Assembly (NCBI RefSeq): GCF_047946665.1 | Contig: NZ_CP172312.1 | Span: 2,170,001 to 2,234,000, forward strand | Direction: 5' to 3' | Origin: Allohahella sp002354735 | Lineage (GTDB): Bacteria > Pseudomonadota > Gammaproteobacteria > Pseudomonadales > Oleiphilaceae | Length of the DNA stretch: 64,000 nucleotides | Shown: one piece after another, positions 51,633 to 60,552 of the stretch | How the letters are laid out: each line of letters begins with the position of its first letter | How positions within the stretch are numbered: position 1 is the stretch's first letter | The notes under the pieces: generated by a model | The model's database searches: none | Seen by the model: only the letters and a program-made list of their open reading frames with translations | What the model was told of the DNA's origin: nothing | Program-made: the position numbers and the translations under genes

Positions 51633-53435
51633 TCAGAACCAGTTGGCTTGCATATCCATGGTTGTCGTGTCGCCAGACATCAAGAGATCGACATCCCGTT
51701 GTACCAGCGGCAGTTCATGACGATAAAAAAAGCGGCAGGCCTGTAGTTTACCGCTGTAAAACGAGACCGCCTCTTCATTCGAAGCGTCAGTAGTCTTGAG
51801 CAGGTGCTGTGCTTCAGCAGCCTGCATGAGCCAGAGCCATGCTACCGTAGTGTGCCCTACCAGATGCAGATATGAAGCTGCATTCGACAACGCCACGTCC
51901 GGACCTGCCTGCTGCATGGCTGCACCTATGGAGGCTGTAGCTGCGGCTACCTGCTTGATCAGCGCATCGAGCTTCTTCACTTCAACTTCGAGCTCAGGAG
52001 GTGCTGACGACAGCGTGTTCTGTATACGCTTGTGCAGGATGGTCAGACCCCGACCCTTTTCCTGCCAGACCTTGCGCCCCAATAGATCGAGCGCCTGTAT
52101 GCCGTTGGTGCCTTCGTGAATTGGATTGAGGCGATTGTCGCGCCAGCACTGCTCGACCGGGTATTCACGGGTATAGCCAGCACCGCCATAGACCTGGATG
52201 GCCAGGTCGTTAGCCTTGACGCCGTACTCGGAAGGCCAGGCCTTCATGATCGGCGTGAGCAGGTCCAGCAGTGTCTGCGCTTCTTCGGCTTCGGCCTGAG
52301 GGGCGCTGCTGATATCGTCGACCAGGCGGCCGCCGTAGAGCGTTAGTGCCAGGGCACCTTCACAGTAGGCCTTCTGTGCCAGCAGCATGCGTCGGACATC
52401 CGCATGCTCAATGATGTTGACTGGAGCGGCGAGCGGATCACGCGATGCTGCAGGACGTCCCTGAGGACGGCCCTTCGCGTAGTCCAGGCTCAGCATATAG
52501 CCGCGGTAACCGATAGATGCGGCACCCAGACCCACCCCGAGGCGAGCCTCGTTCATCATCTGAAACATGTATTTCAGACCCTGGTGCGGCTCACCGATGA
52601 GATACCCGACACAACAGCCCTTCTCACCGAAGTTCAGCGCAGTCGAGGTCGTACCGCGATAGCCCAGCTTGTGGAACAGACCGGCCAGGGCTACGTCGTT
52701 GCGCTCACCTAACGAACCGTCTTCCTGCAGGAGGAACTTTGGCACCACGAACAGCGAGATACCTTTGACGCCCGGCGGCGCACCTTCGATCTTTGCCAAC
52801 ACCATATGCACGATATTGTCAGTCAGTTCGTGATCGCCACCGCTGATATAGATCTTGTGACCCTTGATGCGATAGGTACCGTCATCCGCGGGCGTGGCCT
52901 TGGTGGTGATGTCAGCCAGGGAAGAACCAGCCTGTGGCTCGGTCAGCGCCATGGTGCCGGAGAAACGGCCACTCTGCATGTGTGGCAGGAAATGTTCTTT
53001 CAGGGAATCGCTGCCAAAGTTCTTCAGCAAGCGAGCCGCAGCCATGGTCAAAAACGGATAGCCGCTTGTGCTCGGGTTCGCAGCCATGAAGTACGCCATG
53101 CACGCCAGCATCACCGTTTCAGGCAGCGCAATACCGCCCTCCTCCTGAGACTCCCGTCCAGCCAGAAAACCGGCATCGGCTATGGCTGTCATGGCCTGTT
53201 TGACCTCTGGCCGAATGCTCACGGTCTTACCGTCGAACTGTGGCTCATCCTCATCCAGCAGCCTGTTGTGCGGTAGCAAGTATTCGCGGGCAATGCCTGC
53301 CGCAGTTTGCAGTGCTGCCGTCAGGCTCTCCCGATTATGATCAGAGAATGCCTTGCGCTCGCAAAGGCTATCGGCCTTGAGCACATCGAAAAGCAGGAAG
53401 TCGAGGTCACGTTCGTTCAGAAGCTGGTCGGTCAT
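51633..53435 (-). CDS. Acyl-CoA dehydrogenase, long form with C-terminal extension
   Basis: A 600-residue flavoprotein of the group with the acyl-CoA dehydrogenase core plus a C-terminal helical domain (about 470-600). Core motifs: TMALTEPQAGSSLADITTKA (FAD/acyl binding), GHKIYISGGDHELTDNI, and the catalytic Glu region RLNPIHEGTNGIQALDLLGRK, which holds the base Glu near 440. It oxidises acyl-CoA to 2-enoyl-CoA and passes electrons to ETF. ATG at 53435; an in-frame GTG lies five codons upstream. First gene of the leftward catabolic run, with a good promoter 35 bases upstream. Confidence 0.92.
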   Translation of the reverse strand: MTDQLLNERDLDFLLFDVLKADSLCERKAFSDHNRESLTAALQTAAGIAREYLLPHNRLLDEDEPQFDGKTVSIRPEVKQAMTAIADAGFLAGRESQEEGGIALPETVMLACMAYFMAANPSTSGYPFLTMAAARLLKNFGSDSLKEHFLPHMQSGRFSGTMALTEPQAGSSLADITTKATPADDGTYRIKGHKIYISGGDHELTDNIVHMVLAKIEGAPPGVKGISLFVVPKFLLQEDGSLGERNDVALAGLFHKLGYRGTTSTALNFGEKGCCVGYLIGEPHQGLKYMFQMMNEARLGVGLGAASIGYRGYMLSLDYAKGRPQGRPAASRDPLAAPVNIIEHADVRRMLLAQKAYCEGALALTLYGGRLVDDISSAPQAEAEEAQTLLDLLTPIMKAWPSEYGVKANDLAIQVYGGAGYTREYPVEQCWRDNRLNPIHEGTNGIQALDLLGRKVWQEKGRGLTILHKRIQNTLSSAPPELEVEVKKLDALIKQVAAATASIGAAMQQAGPDVALSNAASYLHLVGHTTVAWLWLMQAAEAQHLLKTTDASNEEAVSFYSGKLQACRFFYRHELPLVQRDVDLLMSGDTTTMDMQANWF

Positions 53436-53469
53436 GAGGTATTCGGCCACTCTCTAGCTGATTGACAGA

Positions 53470-53498
53470 TACCTAGCATTACAAATGCGGCTTGACAA
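53470..53498 (-). promoter_or_regulatory. sigma70 promoter for the acyl-CoA cluster
   Basis: On the minus strand TTGTCA (53493-53498) and TAGGTA (53470-53475) with a 17-base spacer, 35 bases upstream of the acyl-CoA dehydrogenase ATG. The same TGACAA bases could also serve as part of a forward TTGACA (53492-53497) toward the AraC-type gene, so the two promoters may be linked. Confidence 0.5.
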
Positions 53499-53594
53499 AG
53501 TCAGTGGCGTATATGACATATTAGTGTCCAAACGTGCCACACCTCTCCGTTTGTGAAGATTGGCGCTAACCTTCAGCCTGGATAGGATCAACGA

Positions 53595-54575
53595 ATGATC
53601 AAGGTGGTGGTAATCGGCTTCGATGGCTGCCTCGCGTCCGCCCTCACAGGGGCGGCGGACGTTTTCCGACTGGCAGGGGTCACCTGGGACCGACTGCATG
53701 GCGAGAGTTCAGCACATTTGTTCGAGGTGCAGATCGCGTCGGTCCAGGGTGAAGATATCCTTTGCACGAGCGGCATCGTTATCAAACCACATACGGCACT
53801 GGAAGATATCGACGCCTGCGACCTCGTGTTGGTGCCGACGATAGGTGGCCGACTTAATCGTGTGCTTGCCGGCGCAGGCGATGTCGTCAGCCATCTGCAG
53901 CGCCTAGCGGCCAGCGGCAGTGATCTGGCCAGCAACGATACCGGCGCTTTCCTGCTGGCGGAATCGGGACTCCTTGACGGCCGCAAGGCGACCACACACT
54001 GGGGCTTCACTGCCGAATTTCGCGCTCGCTATCCTCAGGTGAACCTGCAGACGGAAAAACTCATTACAACGGACGGTCGGGTGTTCTGTGCTGGCGGCGG
54101 CAGTGCCTGGCTAGACCTGGTGTTCTTCCTGATCGAGCGCTACCACGGCTATGAGATCGCGCGGACTACGGCGCGGGTGTTTGTGTTCGACTACGGTCGG
54201 AACAATCAGTCGGCGTACAGCAGCCTTCAAGCACGATTCAATCACACGGATGAGCCTGTGTCGGTCGCCCAGGCCTACATACAGTCGCATTATGCGGAGC
54301 CGATACTGGTCACGTCCCTGGCGGCCCTGGTCAACCTGTCCGAGCGAACCTTCAAGAGACGCTTCAAGCAGGCTACTGGTCTGCCCCCAAGAAGTTATTT
54401 ACAGAAAGTCAGAATAGACAGAGCCCGACGACTGCTCGAGCGCAGCCGGGAGAATGTGGATCAGATTGCCTTGAGTGTAGGCTATAGCGAGAGCGCGTCG
54501 TTCAATCGACTGTTCAAACGCGAGGTGGGCATGTCACCCGGGCATTACCGGTCCAAGTTTTCCCGCACGGTTTGA
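53595..54575 (+). CDS. AraC-family regulator with DJ-1/PfpI-like sensor domain (GlxA type)
   Basis: A 326-residue protein. Residues 1-190 are a class I glutamine amidotransferase-like domain (VVVIGFDGCLASALTGAADV, TGAFLLAESGLLDGRKATTHW). The usual nucleophile Cys of this group (SVCTGAF) is SNDTGAF here, so catalysis is not expected; effector sensing is likely. Residues 220-320 are the AraC DNA-binding domain with two HTH motifs (NLSERTFKRRFKQATG, VDQIALSVGYSESASFNRLFKREVGMSP). It is divergent from the acyl-CoA cluster across 159 bases and is the probable regulator. Its 3' end overlaps the opposite gene by 31 bases. Confidence 0.9.
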   Translation: MIKVVVIGFDGCLASALTGAADVFRLAGVTWDRLHGESSAHLFEVQIASVQGEDILCTSGIVIKPHTALEDIDACDLVLVPTIGGRLNRVLAGAGDVVSHLQRLAASGSDLASNDTGAFLLAESGLLDGRKATTHWGFTAEFRARYPQVNLQTEKLITTDGRVFCAGGGSAWLDLVFFLIERYHGYEIARTTARVFVFDYGRNNQSAYSSLQARFNHTDEPVSVAQAYIQSHYAEPILVTSLAALVNLSERTFKRRFKQATGLPPRSYLQKVRIDRARRLLERSRENVDQIALSVGYSESASFNRLFKREVGMSPGHYRSKFSRTV

Positions 54576-55246
54576 TCGCTGTCGTCCTGCAGATCGTCGT
54601 AAGGATCGATATCTTCAGAGGATTTTTTCGACCGCCTGCCACCGAAGAGCCCCTTTTTCCGCAGCGCACGTACTGGATTGAAACCACGTTTTCTGGCTGG
54701 CGGATACTGCGCGACCTCAGGTTCATCGAGCAGCAGCAGCAGGTCATCTTCTTCAACAATGACGCCAGCAGATGCTTCTCGTTCCAGGGGGCGCGGCGAT
54801 GTCACTTTGGTGACTGGACTCTTAATCGCGGAGGATTTGCCGGCAGCTTTGTCCACGACCGGACGCGCGGAGCGAGACGGTGTCTCTGGTAGTGGTGAGC
54901 GTGCGATGTGCAACGAAAACTCAGCCTCGATTTCGCGCTCATCCAGTTGCTCACTGATAGCTTGTTCGAGTTGTTTGTAGACTTCCTTGGTGATCAACAC
55001 CGGTGCTACTTTCGAGCCAAAGCGGCCGAGCATCGATTCGCGCCGGGCGACCGCCAGCGGATCTTTCAAGGCAATCTTGATGTAATAGTCGGTGGGCCGC
55101 AGCTTGCGGCGCCGCTCGGAACGATGCGCAGCCTCTGCATCCAGCTCACGCAGGGCGCGTTCGCGCTGTTCGTATTGGAGGATGAGAAGATAACCGCAGC
55201 CTGCAACCGCAGGCAGCGTGATTAAGAGAAAGAGCCAGTAGAGCAT
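54545..55246 (-). CDS. Hypothetical N-terminally anchored protein
   Basis: A 233-residue protein that I do not recognise. The first 24 residues form one membrane segment (FLLITLPAVAGCGYLLILQY), followed by a highly charged helix (EQRERALRELDAEAAHRSERRR), a short folded segment around VLITKEVYKQLEQAI, a Ser/Pro-rich linker and a basic then acidic C-terminus (KKSSEDIDPYDDLQDDSDQ). The bulk should be cytoplasmic. It is the last leftward gene next to the minor-pilin operon but is separated by 61 bases from pilE. Its end overlaps the AraC gene. Confidence 0.65.
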   Translation of the reverse strand: MLYWLFLLITLPAVAGCGYLLILQYEQRERALRELDAEAAHRSERRRKLRPTDYYIKIALKDPLAVARRESMLGRFGSKVAPVLITKEVYKQLEQAISEQLDEREIEAEFSLHIARSPLPETPSRSARPVVDKAAGKSSAIKSPVTKVTSPRPLEREASAGVIVEEDDLLLLLDEPEVAQYPPARKRGFNPVRALRKKGLFGGRRSKKSSEDIDPYDDLQDDSDQTVRENLDR

Positions 55247-55307
55247 CGCTGCTTCGCATTTCCTTAAGGAGACAGTGACCTGTCAGAGGCAAACGATGAT
55301 ACCGGCT

Positions 55308-55742
55308 TCAGCGATCCCAGCAAGTCTTATTGTCGCCTTCAGTGACCCCTTTGGCACCGATACTGTTGATGGAGAGCCCATCGCATTTATCGTCGAGCTG
55401 GCCTGCCTTTGCGTTGGCTGTAAGCGTGTAGGTCACCGCGTTGCCAGCAGCTGCTGCCGGTGAGTTGGTGATGACGATGTTGTAATGCTCATTGAAGTTA
55501 AGGGTATTTAAGGGAGTACCCTTCGCATAACCCAATTCCTCGACCGTTCTGGAGTAACGACCATTGCGCGAGAAGAACTTCTCCTGCGCCGTCGCCATTC
55601 TCAGGAGCTCGGCCTTCGCATCAGCGCGATGCGACTTCATCACGCTGTCACGGTAGGCCGGGTACGCCACCGCGGCGAGGATGCCGACGATGGCGACTAC
55701 GATCATGAGTTCAATGAGGGTGAAGCCTTTTTGGTGGCGCAT
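55308..55742 (-). CDS. pilE: Type IV minor pilin PilE
   Basis: A 144-residue pilin. The prepilin leader MRHQKG is cut by PilD before FTLIELMIVVAIVGILAAVA, with Glu5 and the N-terminal helix intact. The C-terminal part has a pair of Cys (LDDKCDGLS, NKTCW) forming the D-loop disulfide. YPAYRDSVMKSHRADAKAEL is typical of PilE-like minor pilins. It is the last gene of the fimU-pilE order as in Pseudomonas. Confidence 0.93.
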   Translation of the reverse strand: MRHQKGFTLIELMIVVAIVGILAAVAYPAYRDSVMKSHRADAKAELLRMATAQEKFFSRNGRYSRTVEELGYAKGTPLNTLNFNEHYNIVITNSPAAAAGNAVTYTLTANAKAGQLDDKCDGLSINSIGAKGVTEGDNKTCWDR

Positions 55743-55743
55743 G

Positions 55744-56082
55744 TTATTGCTCCTGCATGTTGCCGGGTAGCTCGGGCTTGAAATCCCGTCTGATTAAATT
55801 GATCGATTGAATCAGGCGGTCTCCGTTGCTTAGGACGATCCCGTTGAAGGCCACGATATCTCCAGGTTGTAGCTCGGGTATTGCTGCAGCTTTCTGACCT
55901 CCCTGCACGATGAAAACCTCCTCATCTACCCGATACGTCGAGCCAGCAACATTCAGCGAACGGACAATTGGGTCCACCTCGCGAATAAGCCCCTGCGCTT
56001 CGAATGTTTCTGCCGCCTGCAGCGAGCTGCAGGCCGTAATAAGGAGCGTCACAACACCAACTCGTAAATTGAATATACTCAT
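55744..56082 (-). CDS. PilY2-like small periplasmic protein
   Basis: A 112-residue protein with a signal peptide (VGVVTLLITACSSLQA, cleavage near residue 23). The mature part FEAQGLIREVDPIVRSLNVAGSTYRV looks like a small beta-barrel (OB-like) domain. Placed between pilY1 and pilE it occupies the position of pilY2 of Pseudomonas, a short protein whose function is poorly known. Similarity to PilY2 is by position, size and signal; sequence match is only suggestive. It overlaps pilY1 by four bases (ATGA). Confidence 0.7.
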   Translation of the reverse strand: MSIFNLRVGVVTLLITACSSLQAAETFEAQGLIREVDPIVRSLNVAGSTYRVDEEVFIVQGGQKAAAIPELQPGDIVAFNGIVLSNGDRLIQSINLIRRDFKPELPGNMQEQ

Positions 56083-59000
56083 CTCAACTGCCTCCAGGTC
56101 TGTCGTCCATCCGATGCGCCAAAGCTCGTTTTGACCGTATCGATACCAGTAGCGGTTGATAGCAGTAAATTTTCACCAACAGCATTGAAACCGCCTATGT
56201 TAGCGACTTTGACCGCCGCAAGATTATTGGTTGATCCGTACTTGGCATCACTGGAATTATAGTCGCCGCTGTTCACCATGCCGTCATTGCTCAAATCGAA
56301 CTGACGTTTTGCAGGCGCACCACCCGACGCAGTCAGACCATAGATATAGTTTTCCAGGCCGCTCTCGCATACAGAGCTAAGTGGAGTCGCGGTTAGGAAG
56401 AACACGATTGGGTCAGCGCCAGTTCCGCGCACAATCGGGCTGGTCATGATCATCTCGCCCAGGTTCACAGGATCTGCGGAACTGGCTTTGCCTGTTCCAT
56501 CGTCTTTGTACTCCACGAAGTCCAGGAACCAGCCGCGCTCGTTCACAACTGGCGCGTCAAAAGGCGGCGTATCGTCGTAGGTGAACCAGTCTACCCTCTC
56601 TGTTGTCACGCGCTTGATGGTATTCTTCTCCTTGAAAACAATGCCCCCAATTTCAACTTCATACTCCTGATCCTCAACCCTCAAGAGCTTCTGCTGCTGA
56701 AGATTGGATCGTGTAAAGGTGCCGTTCGAAACCGTTTTATCCAGAATCGATCTGTCCCAGACAGAATAGAAGCTATCTACCCGTGTAGTATTCGGCAGCG
56801 CATCGCCGCTCTCAAGATATCGGCCAGTACCGAAGACTACGAGGTAACTATCCCCGAAAGGATGCAAGGCCAGCTGCGGACGGCTGGAAATCGACTGCCT
56901 GCCGTTGTCGGCTTGCCTTGCAGTGAACAGAGGTTTGTTTTCCGCTATCTTCCACTGGCTAAGCGAAGTGCCGTTGATCCTGGCAGGCGTCGTAGCATCG
57001 CCGAGAATGGCGGTACGCGTCGCAATGGTGGTGTTAATGAGGTCAAAACGCCACAGGTGTCCATGGAGATCTCCCGCATAAACAGAGTCGATAATGAGGT
57101 CCCCGTTCACATCGGCCAGAAGCGGCTCAGCCATACCATTTGGATCATCAGGACTACCGACTCCAGTGTCGAATGTTTTGATAGTAGCGCCCGTCAGTGC
57201 GTTCAGAACCAGAAGGCGGGATCGGTCGAGATTGCTTTTGTATCCGTTGCCAAGAATCACGCCCCAACGGCCATTATGCAAACGGCCTATCTGAGGCTTA
57301 CTGTAAGTGAAGCCCAGCTCTGGTCGGACGGTAGAGCCTAATGCCTGGGTGCCACTGACCTCCCACATCAGCTTTGGAGTAAGCGGATTCGTGATATCAA
57401 GGGCAAACACTGATCGCCCACCACCACGGAGCGTACCTACTAACAGCGTACGCCACTTCGTGTCGCTGGATGGGTCATAAACGTCGAAGGAGTTGAGTTC
57501 GCCGTCCACAAATGACTCGTGCGCGTACCCCGGTGAACTCAGCTTATATAGATTAGGAACCACTTCGCTCGGTACGAAAGCGAACTCTTCCTGGCCTGTC
57601 GCCGCGTCGAACGCATGTAGCATGCCATCGTTGGCGCCTACATAAACCATTGGCTTTCGCGCCGCTTGCGCAATCTTGAATTTTGCATAGCTATTAGGGT
57701 CTGCAGCGGCGAGACCTTCTGTCTTATCCAGGTTCAGGAAGCTTGGCGGACCGACATACAGGGGAGTCGAATAGATAATATCCCCTAGAAGCTTCCGCGC
57801 AGTGTCTGGGCCTCTAGAGCGAAACGTGGTGCCCTCTCCAGCCTTGCTGCCGCGTAACCACTCGACTCGCGACTCGCCTAATGCATCAGTACCGCCGACA
57901 GCATTTCGACTCATCATTATCTGCTGTGAAGACGGCAGGTTGCTGTATTTGAATGGGACCAGCTGCTTGGAAGCATTTGCTATGAGAATTTTTCGATCAT
58001 TGGGATTAGTCGCGCCAAGCTTCTGCTGAGCGGACCATGTAGGCGTGTCAGCTACAGTGAGCGTGCCATCGGTCTCAGTAAGCGCGAACGCCCGAAGATC
58101 CCCGCTCCAATCTTCGGAGTTGAAGCTTGCGGAATAGCTGAATTCGGCGCCCTGAATAATAGCTGAATTCGAGGCGGGGGCTGCAGCAGTTGCAGTTCTA
58201 TCCTGAATACCCTGTAAAACTGCACGGAAAGACTCTACGAGGCTGTTCGGATCATCCGCACTAAAGAACTTGCCACGACCGTTGATGGCAGCATGCCACA
58301 GGTCATACGCATTTTGGTTGCCGTCCTTTTTCGCCTCGGGCCAACTCTTTGCACCGCTACTAAGTGCAGTAAAATCCCCACCGAAAGTGTCACCATTGAA
58401 GTTCGGATCCGTCATGGTCGCGCTGAAGCCAAGACCTACAGTAAATGTAGTCATATGCTGCCAGTGCGCAGAGTCATTTCTTGGATTCCAAAATACATCT
58501 TCAGCGGAGCCTGCCTTGGCAGCGATGAAAGTGGGAACCTTGTTCGCAATGGTTGGCTGAGCGTCGGTGATCCATTGCGAGAAGGCGATATCAGCCAAGG
58601 TGTTAGAGTAATCGTCTTTGTAAGGTGCTTTTGGTGAATAGTTCTGAATACCGAACTCACTCGCTGGCGATCCAGTCGGCATGGCCACAGACTTGTTGTC
58701 AGCATTACCGTAACTACTGATGTTATCAGAGTTCCATACCCCGTCTGTAAACATCATGTGGTAGGAAGGCCGGCATTCGATGATAGGCTCCAAGGTGGTG
58801 CCTGGTAGATAAGCATAGGCACCATTCACACCCGTTCTGGCAATTTCGTTGCCGGCTCGATCCATGGCACTCCGAAGCGGTGTTCCATTCCTAGCCGGGG
58901 CAATCGAAAGCCATTTATAAAGGCCATTACGATGGCTGCCTGTAAAAGGACGTAGGCGGCTGTCAACATTTTCACCGGTCCAGCCGGAACAGCTACTGCT

Positions 59001-59846
59001 GAACGAGTTACACCTGTTCAAAGCCTGGAACCCGAGTCGCGCAGTTGGGCCTACAGCTTCGAAAGCCAACGTTGCCGCACTTGCTGCAGCAAAAACACGA
59101 GTGCGATAGAACGAATACCAGTTAGCAAAATTCTGTTGGGATTCTGCGGCGGGGCGATTGTTTTCGCTGCCTACCTGGACGTACTTATAGCAGGTTTCAT
59201 CATAAAGTGATTTATTACCTTTACATTCCCCGAGCACATAACGGTAATAGTAAGCGGCTTGCCCCTTTTCTGTACCATTTTTCGAGATTGTTCCCTTAGA
59301 ACCGAACTCCTGCACTGGATGCCGTTTTATCTGAGACGGAACGCTCTTGCCTAGGTTCGTGGAGGGCTCGTAAAGATATTGCACCCTGTAATCATTGGAC
59401 AGATTGCGCACATCATCGCCTGTCACACCATCGACGTTTGGATGGAAACCGTTGATGTAGGCCGCTGTAAAAGAGGTGCTGTAACTAGTTCCGTCAGCCC
59501 TTTTCGGCGGTGCATAGATAATATCAGGGTTATAGTACTGCGCATTAAAATCTGGCGACGCAAAACGCCTATAGATATGGTCTTTTTCATCGTCATCGTT
59601 ATACCAGCCATACCCTTCCCATCCGATGAAATCCGGGGTAAATGCCCAGGACATCGAACCCGAATCGTCGAAGGTGACAAATATGTTTGGATCAACTCCC
59701 TTCTTGATAAATAAAGGAGTCTGGGACAAAGCCAACGGCGCAGCAAAAGTCTGCGTCGCAGGTCCAAGCAGCACCAAGGACGCGAGCGTATACAAACCGG
59801 ATCTGCGCGCGACACATGCAACAGTTTTCAAGGTCTCATTCAACAT
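56079..59846 (-). CDS. pilY1: Type IV pilus tip adhesin/assembly factor PilY1
   Basis: A 1255-residue secreted protein with a signal peptide (LYTLASLVLLGPATQTFA). An N-terminal von Willebrand A-type region has the MIDAS motif DDSGSM (about residue 61-66). The C-terminal half is a PilY1 beta-propeller (pfam PilY beta-propeller; MLHAFDAATGQEEFAFVPSE), with the Ca2+ loop DVNGDLIIDSVYAGD (about 935-950) and a dockerin-like DLSNDGMVNSGD near 1180. No RGD triplet is seen, unlike the P. aeruginosa protein. It acts at the pilus tip in adhesion, surface sensing and pilus extension. Cys pairs suggest disulfides. Confidence 0.94.
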   Translation of the reverse strand: MLNETLKTVACVARRSGLYTLASLVLLGPATQTFAAPLALSQTPLFIKKGVDPNIFVTFDDSGSMSWAFTPDFIGWEGYGWYNDDDEKDHIYRRFASPDFNAQYYNPDIIYAPPKRADGTSYSTSFTAAYINGFHPNVDGVTGDDVRNLSNDYRVQYLYEPSTNLGKSVPSQIKRHPVQEFGSKGTISKNGTEKGQAAYYYRYVLGECKGNKSLYDETCYKYVQVGSENNRPAAESQQNFANWYSFYRTRVFAAASAATLAFEAVGPTARLGFQALNRCNSFSSSCSGWTGENVDSRLRPFTGSHRNGLYKWLSIAPARNGTPLRSAMDRAGNEIARTGVNGAYAYLPGTTLEPIIECRPSYHMMFTDGVWNSDNISSYGNADNKSVAMPTGSPASEFGIQNYSPKAPYKDDYSNTLADIAFSQWITDAQPTIANKVPTFIAAKAGSAEDVFWNPRNDSAHWQHMTTFTVGLGFSATMTDPNFNGDTFGGDFTALSSGAKSWPEAKKDGNQNAYDLWHAAINGRGKFFSADDPNSLVESFRAVLQGIQDRTATAAAPASNSAIIQGAEFSYSASFNSEDWSGDLRAFALTETDGTLTVADTPTWSAQQKLGATNPNDRKILIANASKQLVPFKYSNLPSSQQIMMSRNAVGGTDALGESRVEWLRGSKAGEGTTFRSRGPDTARKLLGDIIYSTPLYVGPPSFLNLDKTEGLAAADPNSYAKFKIAQAARKPMVYVGANDGMLHAFDAATGQEEFAFVPSEVVPNLYKLSSPGYAHESFVDGELNSFDVYDPSSDTKWRTLLVGTLRGGGRSVFALDITNPLTPKLMWEVSGTQALGSTVRPELGFTYSKPQIGRLHNGRWGVILGNGYKSNLDRSRLLVLNALTGATIKTFDTGVGSPDDPNGMAEPLLADVNGDLIIDSVYAGDLHGHLWRFDLINTTIATRTAILGDATTPARINGTSLSQWKIAENKPLFTARQADNGRQSISSRPQLALHPFGDSYLVVFGTGRYLESGDALPNTTRVDSFYSVWDRSILDKTVSNGTFTRSNLQQQKLLRVEDQEYEVEIGGIVFKEKNTIKRVTTERVDWFTYDDTPPFDAPVVNERGWFLDFVEYKDDGTGKASSADPVNLGEMIMTSPIVRGTGADPIVFFLTATPLSSVCESGLENYIYGLTASGGAPAKRQFDLSNDGMVNSGDYNSSDAKYGSTNNLAAVKVANIGGFNAVGENLLLSTATGIDTVKTSFGASDGRQTWRQLR

Positions 59847-59892
59847 ACATCACCTCACCCTGCCCCCGGCGCATGCCAGAGGCTGTAGTAAA

Positions 59893-60543
59893 TCAAAGAA
59901 TCTTTATGTAGCGGCTTTCGACTGTAGAGGTTGTGTCCTCTCGCCAATCCGTAGTGTCAGCATTGTCTGAGCGTAAGCCAGCAGCTGTACTGACTACCGA
60001 GTAATAGTGTGGCCCTACGCCGGCTGCGGCGGTTTGTGGATCAGTGACTGCAACACCGAATTTGAGATCAGCGCTGGGAAGATCGAATCCGTCATATATC
60101 AGCATCCCTCGAGGCGGCTGCGAAACACCCGCGAGCTTTTCAGTATCAGCATCAATGTAGTTATAACGAACGGCCTGATTGTTCCACCAGGTCCAGTCAT
60201 CCAGCTTGGTGTCCCATGCCTTCTGACCGGCAACCCATACTACCGGCTCTGCGCCGCCACAGAGTGGTGGCGAAGCACAGTCGCTTGTGAGCTTGGCAGG
60301 CGGATTTCCTGTCTGCACGGCGAGATAGCGCTCCAGCCGTCGCAGCATTGACTCACCAGCTTCTACAGACATGCCCTTATCGCGCATATTCAGGAGCATG
60401 CGCTCTTCAAGCGTCGTCTCTTCCATGCCCAGTACAGCGATGACGGTCATAACCAGTAGCATGACGAGCGCGGCAATGAGCGCCACGCCCTGCTCGGCCG
60501 GTCGGTGGATACCATTCGTTTCACTTAAGTACCTCTGTGTCAT
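59893..60543 (-). CDS. pilX: Type IV minor pilin PilX
   Basis: A 216-residue minor pilin with a prepilin N-terminus: GVALIAALVMLLVMTVIAVLG, where the cleavage Gly is preceded by AEQ and the fifth residue after cleavage is Ile/Ala rather than Glu, typical of PilX proteins. The rest includes MEETTLEERMLLNMRDKGMSVEAGE. The start is ATG at 60543, six bases after AGGAG; a tandem ATG at 60549 has no spacing. It is located between pilW and pilY1. Confidence 0.9.
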   Translation of the reverse strand: MTQRYLSETNGIHRPAEQGVALIAALVMLLVMTVIAVLGMEETTLEERMLLNMRDKGMSVEAGESMLRRLERYLAVQTGNPPAKLTSDCASPPLCGGAEPVVWVAGQKAWDTKLDDWTWWNNQAVRYNYIDADTEKLAGVSQPPRGMLIYDGFDLPSADLKFGVAVTDPQTAAAGVGPHYYSVVSTAAGLRSDNADTTDWREDTTSTVESRYIKIL

Positions 60544-60552
60544 GGTCATCTC

